A stretch of DNA of 64,000 nucleotides from Streptomyces sp. NBC_00193 (GCF_026342735.1 NZ_JAPEMM010000001.1:1488001-1552000); one strand, 5' to 3'; counted from the stretch's first letter, positions 14,897-24,456 are shown. The notes: generated by a model from the sequence alone, not told the origin. Numbers and translations are program-made.

Positions 14897-16941
14897 GCGT
14901 TCACCTCGACGGGATCGGTGGGCGAGTGCCGGAACCGTCCGGGCGGACCGGCCGTCCCGGGGGTCCCGGGCAGTGCGAGCACGGCGCAGGCGATGGCGTC
15001 CGCGTCGCCGAGCGTCATGGAGTTGACCCCCGGGCGGCTTCCGGCGGCGGTCACCCAGTGCACCGCCTCGGTGGGCACGCCGTAGGCGAACCGGCGCGGG
15101 TGGGCCCGGCCTTCGGCGTCGACGAGCCGGTACGGGCGTTCGGTCACGGCCAGGCCCTTGGTCTCGTAGACGAGTCCGCAGCTGCCGTCGATGCGGTGGC
15201 GGGCGGCCTGGCCGCTCTCCAGCAGGTTCCGCAGCAGCGGCTCCGCGGTGCGCGGCAGGTCCGGCTCGGGCAGCCGGGCCTCGATGAGCGCCGTGGCCTC
15301 CACCGGGGGGCCGGGGACGGCGTCGGAGGTGACCGTGAACACCGCCGGAGCCGCGCCTGCACCGGACCCGGACCCGGACCCGGCGTCCGTGTCCGCATCC
15401 GTGCCCGCATCCGTGCCCGCGGGCGGGACCCGCACCTGCACGCCGGGGCCCATGACCTCCACGACTCCGGCCTCGATCAGCGCGATCAGTTCCTCGATGC
15501 GCGAGGCGGGCGGCCCGATGGACAGGAACGCGTTGAGCGGGGTGTACCAGCTCTGGAGGTCGTCCCGGTAGGAGGCGCCCTCCAGCTTTCCGTGGTCGAC
15601 CGCCAGGCGTATCTCGTTGCGCAGGTCGCGCAGGACGTCCAGAGCCGCCTTCAGCGGGCCCCGGACGTTGCCGGCCCTGGCCTGGCGCACGTCCTCGGCC
15701 AGGTGGCCGAGGAGCCATGCGCGGTGGTCGGCGCGGTCGCGCAGGACGCGGCCCCGGTAGGGCCGGGCCAGCGTCTCCCAGTCCCAGCGGTCCTCCGGGG
15801 CGATGCCGGCGGCGTCCAGGAGCCGCCCCTCGGACGCGGGGTCCGGCGCCGCGAGGTAGTGCTCGACGAAGGATGCGCGCTGCCGCTCCCGTCCCCGGGC
15901 GGCCAGCAGGGCGCCGTAGTAGACGCCCTCCACCTCCTTGGCGATCAGCGGCCACAGGTCGGTGAGGAAGTGCAGCCGCTCGCCGTCCGCCGCGCGCCGG
16001 TGCATCCGGTCGATGGCCTGCGGGGTGAGCAGCCGCGGCTCGTGGCGCTCGTACGGGCCCTTCTGGTTCTCGCCGCGCGCGTGGTACGGCACACCGCGCC
16101 GGGAGCCGGCGACGATCTTCGGCTCGCGGCCCGAGGGCCGGTAGCGCAGCGCCCGTCCCTCGCGTGCGAAGGTGCCGCCGCGGCCCTCGGTGAGCAGCGC
16201 GAGCACGTCGAAGCAGTTGAGGCCCAGGCCGCGGACGAAGACCGTCTCGCCCGGAGCCACCACGGACAGGTCCGCGTCCGCGGGGTTCGAGGGGCCGATG
16301 TACGTCAGCCCGTGTGCGGCGGCGGCCCGCGCGAGCGCGCTCTCGCCCCGGGTGGGCCTGGCCGGTACGTGGCCCAGGGAGAGGACCACCGCGTCCAGGC
16401 CGGTGAGCCGCGTGCCGTCCGCCAGCTCCAGGGTCTGCGGACCGCCGTACCCGGCCCCGTCGGTCAGGGACACGGCCCGGGTGCGGTGTTCGACGATGGT
16501 GACGTGCTCGGGCGCGGCCGCGGTCACCGCGCGGAAGGCGTCCTCGAGGTAGGCCCCGTAGAACGCGCGGGTGGGGTAGTCGTCCGGGCCCAGCCGGCGG
16601 GCCTCGGCCAGCGCCTCGGCGGGGAACCGGCCCTGCACCGCGGGCTGTTCGGCGGTGCGCGCGAGTTCGGCCGCCCACTCGTACAGGCTGGGGCCCTCCT
16701 CGACGGGGCCGTCCATCAGCACGCTGTGGTCGGTGTAGACGGTGACCTGCGCGGCCACGGTGTTCATCAGCAGCTGGCGCGGCTGCTCGGTGCGCCACAC
16801 CTGTCCGGGGCCCGGTGCGTGCGGCTCGACCACGTGCACGGTCACCGCTCGGTGGGACGGGGATTTGCGCTCGTTGGCACAGAGCCGTTCCAGGACCGCG
16901 AAACCGCGCGGCCCCGCGCCGACAAGGGAGACCGTAAGCAC
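14893..16941 (-). CDS. Flavin-dependent L-aspartate N-oxygenase, CreE-like
   Basis: A 682-residue FAD/NAD(P)-binding protein starting with the dinucleotide motif SLVGAGPRGFAVLERL and followed by NAD_binding_9-type sequence (PGPGQVWRTEQPRQLLMNT, GLGLNCFDVLALLTEGRGG). CreE-type enzymes oxidise aspartate to nitrosuccinate, which the partner lyase splits to nitrous acid and fumarate. I chose the GTG at 16941, five bases after GAGGAG. A frame at 16947 adds two residues. A repetitive Gly/Thr/Asp/Ser/Ala stretch (about 505-532) looks like an expanded linker. The gene sits between the aminotransferase and the lyase in a four-gene transcript. Confidence 0.82.
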   Translation of the reverse strand: MLTVSLVGAGPRGFAVLERLCANERKSPSHRAVTVHVVEPHAPGPGQVWRTEQPRQLLMNTVAAQVTVYTDHSVLMDGPVEEGPSLYEWAAELARTAEQPAVQGRFPAEALAEARRLGPDDYPTRAFYGAYLEDAFRAVTAAAPEHVTIVEHRTRAVSLTDGAGYGGPQTLELADGTRLTGLDAVVLSLGHVPARPTRGESALARAAAAHGLTYIGPSNPADADLSVVAPGETVFVRGLGLNCFDVLALLTEGRGGTFAREGRALRYRPSGREPKIVAGSRRGVPYHARGENQKGPYERHEPRLLTPQAIDRMHRRAADGERLHFLTDLWPLIAKEVEGVYYGALLAARGRERQRASFVEHYLAAPDPASEGRLLDAAGIAPEDRWDWETLARPYRGRVLRDRADHRAWLLGHLAEDVRQARAGNVRGPLKAALDVLRDLRNEIRLAVDHGKLEGASYRDDLQSWYTPLNAFLSIGPPASRIEELIALIEAGVVEVMGPGVQVRVPPAGTDAGTDADTDAGSGSGSGAGAAPAVFTVTSDAVPGPPVEATALIEARLPEPDLPRTAEPLLRNLLESGQAARHRIDGSCGLVYETKGLAVTERPYRLVDAEGRAHPRRFAYGVPTEAVHWVTAAGSRPGVNSMTLGDADAIACAVLALPGTPGTAGPPGRFRHSPTDPVEVNA

Positions 16942-17047
16942 CAACACTCCTCACACACAGGTTCGCCGACGAGGGGGACGGCGCTTCGGGAGACGGCGCG
17001 GCAGCAGCCGGGTCCTGCTGCCGCGCCGGGGGTTCAGCGGCTGGGGT

Positions 17048-18184
17048 TCAGCGGCTGCGCGCGTGGGTGCGCAGCTCGGTCCGCAGGACGCTCACGACCC
17101 GCTCGACCTGTGCCTCGGTCAGTTCGGCGTGCATCGGGATGGCCAGGTTGCGCGCGAAGAGTTCGGCCGAGACCGGGCACTTGCGCTTGGACTGGTACAC
17201 CGGCTGCACATGGGTCGCCCACGTGCCGTGCCCGCAGCCGATGTCCTGGGCGCGCAGCGCGGCGGCGAGCCCGGCGCGGTCCACCCGCGGGTCCAGGGTC
17301 ACCATGTAGGACTGCCAGGCGTGGGTGCGGTCCTCGGGTACGTGGGGAACCGTCAGGAGGTCCTCGTCCGCGAGGAGTTCGCCGTACTGGGCGGCGATGG
17401 CGCTCCGGCGGACCAGCAGTTCGTCGATCCGGCCCATCTGCACCCGCAGGATCGCGGCCGCGATGTCGGACATCTTGTAGTTGTAGCCGATGTCGGTGAA
17501 CTCGGGGATCGGCAGCCCGACGACCTGCGACTGGTCGAAGATGCTGCCGATGCCGAAGGAGGACCGCAGGCGCGCGTCCTGCCCGATCACCGGGTCGGTG
17601 GAGAGCAGCGCGCCGCCCTCGCCGCTGCTGGCGCCCTTGCGTCCGTGGAAGGACAGGCAGGCCACCGGTGCCAGCGTGCCGGCCTGGCGCCCCTGGTAGG
17701 TGGCGCCGACCGAGCAGGCGGCGTCCTCGACCACGAACAGGCCGTGGCGGTCCGCGATCGCGTTCAGCTCGGTGTAGTCGGCGGGCAGGCCGACCGTGTC
17801 CACCGCGATGATGCCGACGGTCCGCGGTCCGATCAGGCTCTCCACCGCCTGCGGGTCCACGGTGCCGGTGTCGGCGCGCACGTCGGCGAAGACGGGGACG
17901 GCGTCGACGTAGCGCACCGCGTGGGCGGGGGCCGGGAAGGTGTAGTCGGCGACGATCACCTCGTCGCCGGGTTCGACGCCGAGGGCGAGCATCGCCAGGT
18001 GGAGCGCGGCGCCGCAGTTGCTGAGCGAGACGGCGTCGCCGACTCCGTAGCGCTCGACGAGCTGGGCCTCCAGCGCCTTGCCCTGGGGGCCCTGGCCGGC
18101 GGGCCAGCCCGAGGAGAACACCTCGGCGACGGCGGCCAGTTCCTTCTCTCCCAGACTCGCGTGAACGAGGGGAATCCTGTCCAT
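17048..18184 (-). CDS. DegT/DnrJ/EryC1-family PLP aminotransferase (aminonaphthoquinone-forming)
   Basis: A 378-residue fold-type I PLP enzyme. The PLP-binding Asp is in VVEDAAC (154) and the Schiff-base lysine is K183 in SFHGRKGASSGEGG. The family usually aminates keto-sugars, but no sugar genes are present. In furaquinocin-type clusters a related enzyme installs an amino group on the THN-derived quinone, which fits the surrounding genes. I chose the ATG at 18184 with a GAGAGG site eight bases upstream. It lies directly downstream of the cupin (15 bases) and before the CreE-like gene. Confidence 0.8.
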   Translation of the reverse strand: MDRIPLVHASLGEKELAAVAEVFSSGWPAGQGPQGKALEAQLVERYGVGDAVSLSNCGAALHLAMLALGVEPGDEVIVADYTFPAPAHAVRYVDAVPVFADVRADTGTVDPQAVESLIGPRTVGIIAVDTVGLPADYTELNAIADRHGLFVVEDAACSVGATYQGRQAGTLAPVACLSFHGRKGASSGEGGALLSTDPVIGQDARLRSSFGIGSIFDQSQVVGLPIPEFTDIGYNYKMSDIAAAILRVQMGRIDELLVRRSAIAAQYGELLADEDLLTVPHVPEDRTHAWQSYMVTLDPRVDRAGLAAALRAQDIGCGHGTWATHVQPVYQSKRKCPVSAELFARNLAIPMHAELTEAQVERVVSVLRTELRTHARSR

Positions 18185-18199
18185 GGTGGTCACCTCTCG

Positions 18200-18757
18200 T
18201 TACGCCGTACGGTCGGTCGCGGACCGAAGATTCGGAAGGACGGGCGGTTCGAAGCGCAAGGGCGTGATCTGGTTGACGTCATAGCGTTCGCGCATCAGCC
18301 GGACGGCCTCGGCGTCCACCGAGGGGCCGGCGGAGAAGATCTCGACGATCTCGTCGAAATAGTGCTCGTGATCGGGCGAGGGATAGCTCTGGAAGAGCAT
18401 GCGCGCCGGTTCGTCCGAGGCATTGCGGAATGCGTGCGGGGTGCCCGGGGGGACGAACATGCAGCTGCCCGCGGTCGCGCGGACGGCCTTTTCCCCGGCG
18501 GCGGATTCCCAGGTGCGCCAGGTGTCCGTCGTGCGTTCGGCGGGCTCGAACGCCAGGAGTTCCAACTCCCCTTCCAGGACGTAGAAGAACTCCTGAGACT
18601 TGGTGTGCGTATGCGCGCCGACGTCGAATCCCGGCGGCACGATCACTTCGAAGACCGAGATGGAAGACCCGTCCGCCGCGGTGACCTTGAAGGTCACGTC
18701 CTGCGCCTTCGTGACCAGTTTGCGCCCCTGGCCGGGGGGAACGATAAGCCCGCTCAT
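18200..18757 (-). CDS. Cupin oxygenase (THN to flaviolin type)
   Basis: A 185-residue single cupin with both signature motifs intact: motif 1 with His 49, His 51 and Glu 56 (GAHTHTKSQEFFYVLEG) and motif 2 with His 108 (PPGTPHAFRN). These residues would hold a metal ion. Small cupins associated with THN synthases (MomA type) oxidise THN to the quinone flaviolin, and that role is inferred here from context. It is the first gene of the cupin-aminotransferase-CreE-CreD transcript, reading away from the large symmetric operator region. Confidence 0.78.
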   Translation of the reverse strand: MSGLIVPPGQGRKLVTKAQDVTFKVTAADGSSISVFEVIVPPGFDVGAHTHTKSQEFFYVLEGELELLAFEPAERTTDTWRTWESAAGEKAVRATAGSCMFVPPGTPHAFRNASDEPARMLFQSYPSPDHEHYFDEIVEIFSAGPSVDAEAVRLMRERYDVNQITPLRFEPPVLPNLRSATDRTA

Positions 18758-19275
18758 GTGATTGATTTCCTCGTAGTCTGTGCGAATTTCCGCTCAAGAG
18801 CGAGCGGCCCGACGGCCCGGGGCAACGGTCCGACGAGGTACGCCAGGACCCGCCCGTTCCAAGGCTGTTGACTGGGGTGGCAGCGCTCCGCCCCGCCCCC
18901 CGAGGGGGCCGCGCCGCACGCCGGACGGACGGAAGTGCGGTGCGCGGGAATTCAGGAGGAATGACCCTCCGGAGTTCCGGTCAATGGGTTGCACGAAGAG
19001 AATCACCGAGCCGGGATGGATGCGTCAAGGACCCCCTTCCGCTCGCCTAGAGTTCCCCAAGTCAACCGGCGACTTGGCCGCGACTATTTCCCGGATTGGA
19101 ATCGGCTTGCGCCAAGCCAACACCAATCCGCCCCTCAGTCCCCGGCAAGTCATTTGGCCGAGGATGACCGTCGCAGCTCGGAAAGCCCGAAATCCTGCGG
19201 CCTGAATTCACGAGTTCCCGGTGGCCGGATCGGTGACGGCTGCCGCCCGACGAAGTGACTGCCAAGGAGAACGTC
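18758..19275. other. Divergent control region between the cupin and polyprenyl synthase operons
   Basis: About 500 bases without a supported gene between two divergently read transcripts. Its main content is the symmetric heptamer array described separately at 19070-19152. I see no other repeat or hairpin of note. Confidence 0.6.
19070..19152. promoter_or_regulatory. Symmetric double SARP-type operator, 4 + 4 heptamers at 11-bp spacing
   Basis: On the + strand, heptamers start at 19070 (CGACTTG), 19081 (CGACTAT), 19092 (CGGATTG) and 19103 (CGGCTTG). On the minus strand they start at 19152 (TGACTTG), 19141 (GGACTGA), 19130 (CGGATTG) and 19119 (TGGCTTG). All steps are exactly 11 bases and each plus/minus pair is equidistant from position 19111, so the 83-bp element is a dyad. 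It lies between the divergent cupin and polyprenyl synthase genes. I infer one array per promoter. Confidence 0.8.
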
Positions 19276-20388
19276 TTGTTGAAACTTCCCGCGGAACCAG
19301 ACCGGCGTGCGCCGCAGGCCCCCACCGGGAGCGCCGGCGTGGACCGCGACGCCTGCGACAGGCTGCTGGCCCGGGTCGGCGTCGCGATCGATGACCTCCT
19401 GAAGGCCGAGACCGAGCACTGGGGAGCCGTGGACGCCCGCGTGGCGGTACCGGTCGAGGCGGTCGCCGACATCGTCAGGGCGGGTGGGAAGCGGCTGCGC
19501 CCCGCCTTCTGCGTGAGCGGCTACCTGGCCGCCGGCGGTACCGCGGACGAGCGGGACGCGGCGGACACGGAGACGGTCGTCGCGGCGGCCGCCGCGCTGG
19601 AGCTCCTGCACGTGTTCGCCCTCATCCACGACGACATCATGGACAACTCCGATACCCGGCGCGGGACTCCCACCGTGCACGCCAAGCACGCCGCCCTCCA
19701 CGCGGAGCGCGGCTGGGCCGGCGAGCACCGCCGGTTCGGGGAGGGCATCGGCATCCTCGCCGGCGACCTGGCGCTCAGCTACGCCAACCGGCTCGCCAGC
19801 GGGCTGACCGGCCCGGCCCTGCGGATCTGGAACGACCTGGTCACCGAGGTGATCATCGGGCAGCAGCTGGACATCGCCCTGGCCGCCGAGCTGACGGCCG
19901 ACCCGGCGCTGTCCCGCTGGGTGGCCGTCTGCAAGTCCGGCCGCTACACCATCCACCGGCCCCTCGCCCTCGGGGCGGCCATCGCCGGACGGCCCGAACT
20001 CCAGCTCCCGTTCGAGGAGTACGGGGTCGCGGCCGGCGAGGCCTTCCAGCTCCGCGACGACCTGCTCGACGCCTTCGGCGACGGGGTGGCGACGGGCAAG
20101 CCCGCCGGGCTGGACCTCGTCGAGCACAAGATGACCCTGCTGCTGGCCCTGGCGGCCACCAAGGACGCGCGGGTGGCCGGGCTGGTGGAGGACGGCAGGA
20201 ACGGCGGCTGGGACCCGGCCGAGCTGAGCGAGGCGCTGCTCGCCTCCGGCGTCCGCCAGGAGGTCGAGGAGCAGATCGACCGGCTCGTCGCGGCGGCCTG
20301 CGCGGCGCTCGACGACGCGCCGCTGGCGGAGGACTGGGACAAGCGCCTGGTCAAGATGGCCGAGCAGGTGGCCTACCGCGACCGCTGA
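19276..20388 (+). CDS. Polyprenyl diphosphate synthase (GPP/FPP/GGPP)
   Basis: A 370-residue class I prenyl synthase with the first Asp-rich motif in FALIHDDIMDNSDTRRG and the second in LRDDLLDAFGDG, plus the GGKRLRP lysine region. It condenses IPP with allylic diphosphates. Chain length cannot be read reliably. I chose the TTG at 19276, six bases after AAGGAG. A GTG at 19255 would add seven residues but lacks a good site. It would feed the aromatic prenyltransferase and, through it, the class II cyclase. It is read alone, opposite to the cupin operon. Confidence 0.9.
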   Translation: MLKLPAEPDRRAPQAPTGSAGVDRDACDRLLARVGVAIDDLLKAETEHWGAVDARVAVPVEAVADIVRAGGKRLRPAFCVSGYLAAGGTADERDAADTETVVAAAAALELLHVFALIHDDIMDNSDTRRGTPTVHAKHAALHAERGWAGEHRRFGEGIGILAGDLALSYANRLASGLTGPALRIWNDLVTEVIIGQQLDIALAAELTADPALSRWVAVCKSGRYTIHRPLALGAAIAGRPELQLPFEEYGVAAGEAFQLRDDLLDAFGDGVATGKPAGLDLVEHKMTLLLALAATKDARVAGLVEDGRNGGWDPAELSEALLASGVRQEVEEQIDRLVAAACAALDDAPLAEDWDKRLVKMAEQVAYRDR

Positions 20389-20406
20389 GCCGGCGGCGCC
20401 CACCGC

Positions 20407-20440
20407 GAAGGGCCTCCCGGCGGCTGCCGGGAGGCCCTTC
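20407..20440. terminator. Bidirectional terminator
   Basis: A perfect 14-bp stem (GAAGGGCCTCCCGG with its complement) and six-base loop lie between the converging polyprenyl synthase and MMPL exporter genes. Confidence 0.85.
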
Positions 20441-20470
20441 CTGCGTACGGGGTGTCCGTGCGGGGTGTCG

Positions 20471-22582
20471 TTACTTGCCGCCGAGAGCGGGCTCCAGGTC
20501 GGGGGTCTCCACCAGGGGCTCGGAGTCGTCCTCCCGCAGGAACAGCTTGCTGGGCCACCACATCCAGCGGCCCACGTCCAGGGTCAGCGCCGTGACCAGC
20601 ACCGAGCGGACGATCATCGTGTCCAGCAGGACGCCGAACGCCACCGCGAAGCCCAGCTCGGCCGCGAACACCAGCGGCAGCGAGGCCATCGCCCCGAAGG
20701 TGCCGGCCAGCACCAGACCCGCCGAGGTGATCACGCCACCGGTGGTGGACAGGCCCAGCAGCGCGCCGCGCCGGGTGCCCTGCTCCACCGATACCTCGCG
20801 CACCCGGGTGACCAGGAAGATGTTGTAGTCGATGCCCAGCGCGACCAGGAAGACGAAGGTCAGCAGGGGGAAGGAGGCTTCCGCACCCGCGAAGCCGAAG
20901 ACGTGGTTGAACACCAGGCTGCTCACACCGATGGCCGCCCCGAAGGACAGCACCACCGTGCCCATGAGCAGCACCGGCGCGACGACCGAGCGCAGCAGCA
21001 GCATGAGGATCAGCAACACCACGACCAGCACGATCGGGATGATCACCTTCGAGTCGCGGGCGGCGGCCGTCTGCGTGTCGAGCATGACCGCCGAGCTGCC
21101 GCCGACCTGCGCGTCGGCGCCCTCGACCGCGTGGACGGCGTCCCTGGCGTCCTTGACGGTGCCCATCGCCGACGTGCTGCTGGGGTCGTCCTCGAGCTCC
21201 CCGAGCATGACGGCCTCGCCGTCCTTGGCCGTCGGGGGCGTGACGCTCGCGATGCCGGGGACACCGAGCAGCGCGGTCCGCACCTGCTCCGCCGAGGCGG
21301 CCTTGCTGACGACGAAGATGGGGTCGCCGGAGCCGGCCGGGAAGTGTTCCGAGCGGATCTGCTCGCCGACGGCCATCTGCGGGGTGTTGGTGAACTGGTC
21401 CTTGTTCGCGAGCCCGTCGGCCTTGAGGCCGAGCACGCCCAGCGCCATGACGGCGAGCGCGAGCGCGGTGCCGATCCACACGAGCCGCGGCCGGCCGGAG
21501 ACGGCGGTGCCGACCCGGGCCCAGATTCCACTTTCGGCGGTGGCGGGCGCTCCGTAGGTGGGCTTCACCGGCCAGAAGATCCAGCGGCCGCAGGCCACGA
21601 GCAGGGCCGGCATCAGGGTGATCATGGCGAGCAGGCCGACGAGGACGCCGACGGCGCAGGCCGGGCCGAGCCCCTGGGTGGAGTTCAGGGTGGCGAGCAT
21701 CAGCAGCATCAGGCTGACCGCGACGGTCGCGGCGCTGGCGATGATCGCGGGGCTGGAGCGGTACAGGGCCTCCGCCATCGCATCGTGCCGGTCCTCGTGC
21801 CGGAGCAGCTCTTCCCGGTAGCGGGAGATGAGCAGGAGCGCGTAGTCGGTGGCGGCGCCGAAGACCAGGACGGTGAGGATGAAGCTCGTCTGCTTGTTGA
21901 CGACCAGGCCGGCGTTCTTCGCCAGTACGTAGATCACCGCCTCCGAGGTGACCAGGGCGACGCCCACGGTCAGCAGCGGCAGCAGCGGCAGCAACGGGCT
22001 CCGGTACGTCAGCAGCAGGATCGCGACCACCACGAGCGCGGTGATCGTCGTCAGGGCCCCGCCCCCGCTGAACGCCTTGATCGAGTCGGCCGCGTAGCCG
22101 CTCGGGCCGGCCACGTGGAAGCCGAGCCCGTCGGCGTTCTTCTTGCCGACCTCGGTCATCGCGTCGACGACCGTGCCGATGCCCTCCCAGCCCGACTTGT
22201 CCTTCTTGACCTGGACCACCGTCTGGATGGCCTTGCCGTCGTCGGACTTCACCGGACCCTGGGCCGGACCGACGATGTTCTCGATGCCGTTGAAGGCCTC
22301 GACGTCGGCCTTCGCCTTGGCCAGGTCGGCCTCGGTGACGCCCGCGGACCGGTCGTAGATCACGACCGCGGGGATGGTGTCGGCGGACATGAACTTCTCG
22401 GCCCGCTCCACGACGGCGGTCGATTCCGCGTTGCCGGGCAGCCAGGCCGAATTGTCGTTCTCTTCGACGTCGCCGAGCTTTCCGGCCAGCATGAGGGCCG
22501 GAACGAGCAGGGCCGCCCAGAGTGCGATGACGACCCATTTACCCAGCCTTCCACTGGGCAGGGCCGCTATCTTGCGCATCAT
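20471..22582 (-). CDS. MMPL/RND-family exporter
   Basis: A 703-residue MMPL transporter with about twelve membrane helices arranged as 1 + 5 + 1 + 5 around two extracytoplasmic loops. Family marks include the central GAATDYALLLISRYREEL motif and its C-terminal counterpart VALGIDYNIFLVTRVRE, whose Asp/Tyr pairs serve proton transport. It is the last gene of the prenyltransferase-hydroxylase-oxidase-cyclase run and probably exports the final hydrophobic product and gives self-resistance. Confidence 0.9.
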   Translation of the reverse strand: MMRKIAALPSGRLGKWVVIALWAALLVPALMLAGKLGDVEENDNSAWLPGNAESTAVVERAEKFMSADTIPAVVIYDRSAGVTEADLAKAKADVEAFNGIENIVGPAQGPVKSDDGKAIQTVVQVKKDKSGWEGIGTVVDAMTEVGKKNADGLGFHVAGPSGYAADSIKAFSGGGALTTITALVVVAILLLTYRSPLLPLLPLLTVGVALVTSEAVIYVLAKNAGLVVNKQTSFILTVLVFGAATDYALLLISRYREELLRHEDRHDAMAEALYRSSPAIIASAATVAVSLMLLMLATLNSTQGLGPACAVGVLVGLLAMITLMPALLVACGRWIFWPVKPTYGAPATAESGIWARVGTAVSGRPRLVWIGTALALAVMALGVLGLKADGLANKDQFTNTPQMAVGEQIRSEHFPAGSGDPIFVVSKAASAEQVRTALLGVPGIASVTPPTAKDGEAVMLGELEDDPSSTSAMGTVKDARDAVHAVEGADAQVGGSSAVMLDTQTAAARDSKVIIPIVLVVVLLILMLLLRSVVAPVLLMGTVVLSFGAAIGVSSLVFNHVFGFAGAEASFPLLTFVFLVALGIDYNIFLVTRVREVSVEQGTRRGALLGLSTTGGVITSAGLVLAGTFGAMASLPLVFAAELGFAVAFGVLLDTMIVRSVLVTALTLDVGRWMWWPSKLFLREDDSEPLVETPDLEPALGGK

Positions 22583-22785
22583 GTCAATTCCTCGGTCTTC
22601 CGTCGAAGGGTAAAGAACGCGAAGGTGCTTCTGAGTCGTTAACGGTCAAGAGGCTAGGGCACGTTGACCCCGCACGAAGGGAGGAGGAGGTCCAAGACCT
22701 CCCCCTCCCTCGGTGCTTTCAGCGGCCGTGGTGACATTGAGTGGGCGATTCCTCAAATACGGCGTGAACGGTCAAGCCCTGGGCC

Positions 22786-24423
22786 TCAGTTGGCTCCCTG
22801 GAGCACGGCCGCCGTGTCCCAGATCCGGGAGCGGACGTGACCGAAGGCGAGCAGCACGGGAGCGTCGGTCAGGATGGGGAAGCTGTACGGGAACGGGCGC
22901 GGGCCGACCATGTCGGGAGGGCCGCTGTAGCCGCCGTCCGCGTTCTGGTGCGCGAGCAGCCAGGACAGCGCGCGCCCGATGGGCCGGTGGTCGCTCCCGT
23001 AGCACAGGGTGATCAACCCGTAGGCGGTGCTGATGTCGTCGCTGGGGTCGCCCGGCTGCATCCCCCAGCCGCCGTCCTCGTTCTGCGTCTCCAGGACCGT
23101 GCGCTCGATCCGCTCGGCCATGCGGGCCACGTGATGGTCCTCGGGGCCCGCGGTGCACGCGGCGAGGCGCGCACGGAAGATCGTGTGCAGCCGGCTGCGG
23201 CTCCAGCCCGGCTCGAAACCGCCGTCGTCGAGCTGGCTTTCGGTGAGGAAGGTCAGGGCACGCTGCCGGGCGGCCAGCGTGTCGGGGTGCGGGGCGAGCC
23301 CGCAGATGGCCGCGGCCGTCATGCACGGTTCGGAGGAGGCCCCGGCGACGTACGTGGGGAACCCGCCGTCGGCGCCCTGGACCGCCAGCAGCCCTTCCAC
23401 CCCGCGGCGCACGGAGTCCCCGTAGGCGATCGGGTCGATTGCCTGGAGGAACTCCAGGGCGCACGAGGTGTCGTCCACGTCGTTCTGCGCCACGATCTCC
23501 GACATCGACCAGCCGTCGGTGAGCGTCGCACCGCGGGAGAGCGAGGCGGGCGCGGCGCCGCCCTGGTGCTCGACGAGCATCCCCGCCATCCGGCGCAGCA
23601 GCTCCGTCGGGGCGCCCGCCGCGACCAGGGCCGTACCGGCGGTCGAGGTGCACCAGTTGTGCATCTCCAGGACGAACGGGAAGCCGCCGTCGGCGCGCTG
23701 GTGGCGCAGCAGCGTCTCCAGGCCGCTGCGCACGGTCTCCTCGTTCCCCGGGAAACCGGCGAGCCCGTGCAGCACCAGCAGGTGCATCAGGGCGTAGCCC
23801 TCCCACACCGTCGTCGCGGGGTCCGTGGCGGCCAGGGTCTCCAGCGCGGCGGCGGTGACCTTGTTGTCCACCCCCGCGGCGGCGGCGAGGATCAGGGTCA
23901 CCGAGGCCTGCTGCACGGCGGCCCAGGAGTGCAGGGGGTCGGAGGGGACCTCGTCGGCGACCGCGTCCAGGACCTCGGGCGGCAGCGGGCAGCCGAGCAC
24001 GGACAGCACCGCGCACACCATCATGCGGCGGCGGGCGGAGATGAACCCCGGGGCGTCGCCGAGCACGCCCTCCGTCAGCTTGGCGACCAGCTCGGTGCCG
24101 CCGGCGGACTCCCGGCCGGTGGCCCGTGCGACGGCGAGGGCCGCGAGGACGCGTTCGAGCCTGTCGGGGGAGTCCTGGTTCGCCCGGAGGAAGTCGAGCA
24201 GGCGGTCCCGGGCGGGCGAGTCCGTACCCGTGCGCGTCATCAGCGACAGGGCGAGCGCCGATTCCAGCACCCTGCTCTGGCACTCCTCGCGCAGCGCACC
24301 GTCGGCGTCGACCCTGCCGGCGACGTGGGCGATCAGCCGGTCCGTGGCCTCACGCACGTGATCGGGGTCGACTTCGGCGGGCCACGGCATCGGGGCCGCG
24401 TACTCCAGATCCGCTATGTACAC
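22786..24423 (-). CDS. Class II terpene cyclase (DVDD motif, prenyltransferase/squalene-oxidase repeats)
   Basis: A 545-residue alpha-barrel protein with repeated QW-like motifs (GGFPFVLE, GGFPTYVA, GGFEPGW, EDGGWGMQPGD, ADGGYSGPP). The sequence NDVDDTSCALEFL at about 314-326 matches the DXDD catalytic acid motif of class II (protonation-initiated) cyclases, at the position and in a protein of the length usual for bacterial class II diterpene cyclases. No class I DDXXD motif is evident. It should cyclise a linear prenyl chain, either free or already attached to the naphthoquinone, as MstE-type enzymes do. Its presence beside an NphB-type prenyltransferase and a THN synthase is the most distinctive enzyme feature of the cluster. 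Confidence 0.8.
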   Translation of the reverse strand: MYIADLEYAAPMPWPAEVDPDHVREATDRLIAHVAGRVDADGALREECQSRVLESALALSLMTRTGTDSPARDRLLDFLRANQDSPDRLERVLAALAVARATGRESAGGTELVAKLTEGVLGDAPGFISARRRMMVCAVLSVLGCPLPPEVLDAVADEVPSDPLHSWAAVQQASVTLILAAAAGVDNKVTAAALETLAATDPATTVWEGYALMHLLVLHGLAGFPGNEETVRSGLETLLRHQRADGGFPFVLEMHNWCTSTAGTALVAAGAPTELLRRMAGMLVEHQGGAAPASLSRGATLTDGWSMSEIVAQNDVDDTSCALEFLQAIDPIAYGDSVRRGVEGLLAVQGADGGFPTYVAGASSEPCMTAAAICGLAPHPDTLAARQRALTFLTESQLDDGGFEPGWSRSRLHTIFRARLAACTAGPEDHHVARMAERIERTVLETQNEDGGWGMQPGDPSDDISTAYGLITLCYGSDHRPIGRALSWLLAHQNADGGYSGPPDMVGPRPFPYSFPILTDAPVLLAFGHVRSRIWDTAAVLQGAN

Positions 24424-24456
24424 GGAATGCTCCTTTCTGAACGGCAGGGAGCGGGA

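Noticed and set aside
17048-18184. Sugar aminotransferase for a deoxysugar
   Set aside because: No nucleotide-sugar or glycosyltransferase genes are present. The THN context favours amination of the quinone.
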